Source: Gavia stellata (lineage: Eukaryota > Chordata > Aves > Gaviiformes > Gaviidae). From it: a stretch of 64,000 nt of DNA. Location of the stretch: contig NC_082598.1 of the NCBI RefSeq assembly GCF_030936135.1, forward strand, positions 56,946,347 to 57,010,346. The letters are read 5' to 3'. A model generated the notes under the pieces. The model searched no databases. It saw only the letters and a list, made by a program, of their open reading frames with translations, and was not told the origin of the DNA. Below are positions 61,524 to 64,000 of this stretch, piece after piece (position 1 is the first letter of the stretch; each line of letters starts with the position of its first letter). The translations under genes were made by a program, and so were the position numbers.

Positions 61524-62982
61524 GAAGTTATAATTTTCAAAAGAATTACACAACTACTTCATATGGTAGGAAACAGTTTGTAGCAATATGAAAGCGTCCC
61601 AGGTTTGAAATTCCACATATGTCTCCAAACTAACTGCTTTATAGTGCAAGATCTTTGTAGCGAAACAAAAATCTGTGTTACTAGACTTGGAAAATTTATT
61701 AAGATTTAAAAAAAAAAAAAAAAGTCAAGCACCGCCTTTCAATGAATATTTACTGCCTATCTGATTCCTTAGGTCAGATACAGGGATCATAATGTCTAGT
61801 GAATAAGCTAGGACTTAAGATGTATCAAAATTTCTCTTCCAGAAAAAAAAAAATCATCATTCTCAAAGTGTCTGATGTTAGATTGAACAGTGAAGAATGT
61901 ATCAATGAGCTGATTCACTGTTTGCAGAATTCAGAGTCAAAACCCCTGTATTTTGCTAAAGTATCTTTGAAATGGTCGAGGCTATTTTAACAAGGTAATA
62001 TAGCTCACATTGCATCCTCAATGAGCACAGAAAACAAAAAATCCCAAGGAAGGATCTGAGTATCAAGTAGTACTTCTTTAGGTTCACTGACTACAGCGAT
62101 CCTTAGGTCAGGCTGGTGCCCTACACTTGAGCTAGACTGAATAGGAATATAACAGTATCTCGTTGCTATTACCATCGATAACTGAGTGTTCATCGCAATT
62201 CATTTCAATGCAGCAATGCCTAGGTCCTCTAGTGATAAGTGAGGACCTTCTTGTGCTAAGCATTGCAAAAAGGAAACGAAAAAGTGACTATGCCTGCAGC
62301 AGATAGTGTAATTGAAGATAAACTCCTGTCAGGTATTTTCTGCATTGCTGCATAATTGCTTATTACTGACTGACCATTAAAATGACATTATTAAAATTAA
62401 GGGGGGGGGTGTTGCTGATGAAGGGTATACAGAAATCGTTCTAAAGCTTTTGTGTAAGTTTCTATTTCCTATAGTTGAAGTGTGGGGTATGAAGATGAAA
62501 TGATTCAAAACCCTTACTGAGATGTAATAGGAAATAACCTGTCAGCAAAGAAAGCATGAGAAAAGCTAGGGCAGTTGATGCAAACAATAGTTTTTGCTAC
62601 ACTAATGAACCTAGTTTCATTTTCTTTAGTGTCCCAAATTTTCATACTATTTTCCTAAAAAGATAAAGTTCTCAGTCTTGCTCAGAAGATGAATGCAGTG
62701 GATCACAGAGATGAGAACCTGAAATTTGTGCTGGATTGAATCATATGATAGAGAAACTTTGAGTTCTCCGAGATAGACATCCAGAAACTGGTATGTGAAA
62801 CTCTGAACCACTACAATCCAATGAGCAGTAATAATAGATAATGCATTACTTTGCCTAACTGTACATCACCTCATGCACTTAAATCTTGCTGTTTCCATAG
62901 CAAGCAAAAAAAGGTTCTCATTAATTTTATTAATGGATGTAGCTGTTTTTACAGAAAACTTTGCCTTTAGTTAAATGAAGAA

Positions 62983-62988
62983 AATAAA
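62983..62988 (+). terminator. Candidate poly(A) signal AATAAA (distal)
   Basis: Canonical hexamer 2.2 kb after the stop codon. T/G-rich sequence (TGCTTTGGCTTTCA) lies within about 65 nt downstream, which makes it the better of the two candidates. Confidence 0.4.
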
Positions 62989-63010
62989 GCTTTGGAGGAA
63001 TGGACTGAAA

Positions 63011-64000
63011 GATTCTCCCCTACTAAGCTGGCACTGCTTTGGCTTTCATATTTTAAGATTATGGGGAACATGCACACAAGAAACTTTTCAGTATGTCTTA
63101 CAATTTAGAATATTTTATCTGGAGGTGATCTATACTTTGCAATAGTTTAAACAGTTTTAGAAATGACTGAATTGTACTTCATAGGCTCAATGCAGTCATG
63201 TAAGCACAATGATGAAGTTCTGTATTTCAGACAGTGAATTTAATTAAGGGCAAGAGTCAGGAAAAAAAGACTTCTGAAGTCTTAGCTCTGAGAACTCAGC
63301 TTGAGTCATAGGGAGAGCTCTGATTTTGAGTGTTAGGTACATTCCCCATGAAAAATCAGGCTCTGTGAAGGTGTCTCAAAGTGTACTCAAATGCTGCTCT
63401 CCAAAATATTCACTAGGTATCCTGAAGTAACAAGGAATGAAGGATGAAATATACTGGAGCTGGCCACCTGAATTTCACTGAACTTCTGTAGGACTTGGGA
63501 ACTCGTAGTAGGCCATATGAAATCCCAGTGTATGGTTAGGACCCATAATGATTTTTATATTGTGGGATAATTTATATGACTTTATTATAGCCTCGTAACT
63601 TGGGATCCAGAAAAAGTACTTTATTAGGTACCCAGGTGGATTGGTTTACTTCATTTCAGAAATTCAAAGTTTTAGCTGTTACCATTTGATATTACAGCTA
63701 TATTGCAAACTTCTATTTTTGTTTAAAACAGATGAATGCAAACTACAATTGCAAAAAATTAAGAGACGCTCTTTGAATCTAAAGCCTTCCTACATTAAGG
63801 AGATTTACAACAATTCATATTAGACTTGCTCAGAAACATTTTTGTTAAGATAGTGCTTTAAATACTAGAAACTGAGCTATGTTAGGGCTCCAGAAATTCC
63901 TAAGAACATGCAATGGTTTTGTAGCTGTTTCTTTAATGTAGAGAAGGTTACAGTATTCTAAGAGTTTTCTTATTCTGATTAACAACAAAACTAATTTATT
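63011..64000. other. Sequence downstream of ARHGEF38
   Basis: AT-rich. No exon of the expected next genes (INTS12 on the minus strand, GSTCD on the plus strand) is visible. A stretch at about 63345-63400 (AAAATCAGGCTC, then AAGGTGTCTCAAAGT) vaguely resembles turtle/archosaur palindromic repeats. Nothing else is supported. Confidence 0.6.

Larger units (their letters stand above)
60817..63010 (+). other. ARHGEF38: ARHGEF38 3' UTR (extent uncertain)
   Basis: AT-rich sequence after the stop codon. AATAAA hexamers at 61518-61523 and 62983-62988 are the candidate poly(A) signals, so the UTR may be about 0.7 kb or about 2.2 kb. An A16 run at 61708-61723 and a G9 run at 62401-62409 lie within it. 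Which signal is used cannot be told by eye. Confidence 0.45.

Overview
This is a vertebrate nuclear window, most likely from a bird. It has large spliced genes with GT-AG introns, two CpG-rich promoter regions, simple repeats and worn, ancient interspersed repeats. It holds parts or all of two genes arranged head to head, in the order known around human 4q24 (PPA2, then ARHGEF38). Short introns for these genes, sparse repeats, no young LINE or LTR, and palindromic MITE relics of a kind I associate with archosaurs and turtles favour a bird over a mammal. The species cannot be fixed by eye.

Left third (1-15,574, minus strand): the 5' half of PPA2, mitochondrial inorganic pyrophosphatase. I rebuilt five coding exons (142 codons) at 15,433-15,574, 13,575-13,639, 11,823-11,867, 3,279-3,332 and 640-759. 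All are in phase with canonical splice sites. The exons carrying the Asp-rich catalytic motif lie beyond the left edge. A CpG island at about 14,860-15,870 covers exon 1 and the presumed promoter.

Middle (about 15,870-25,070): the intergenic spacer. It holds a compound (AAT)13-(ATG)22 microsatellite, a MIR relic, MITE relics and, on the minus strand, an unexplained in-phase pair of exon-like blocks (17,204-17,380 and 17,022-17,088) that I cannot assign to any gene.

Right part (25,353-60,816, plus strand): the complete coding region of ARHGEF38, a DH-BAR-SH3-SH3 guanine nucleotide exchange factor-like protein. Fourteen coding exons give an uninterrupted 778-residue protein, about the length I recall for the human protein (777). 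Exon 5 is only 18 nt. A 3' UTR follows, with candidate AATAAA signals near 61.5 kb and 63.0 kb. No INTS12 or GSTCD exon is visible before the window ends.

The two genes act in unrelated processes: phosphate metabolism in mitochondria, and Rho-GTPase, membrane and cytoskeleton signalling. Their adjacency is conserved synteny, not a functional cassette. Comparisons with human or yeast proteins are from memory, not from a search.
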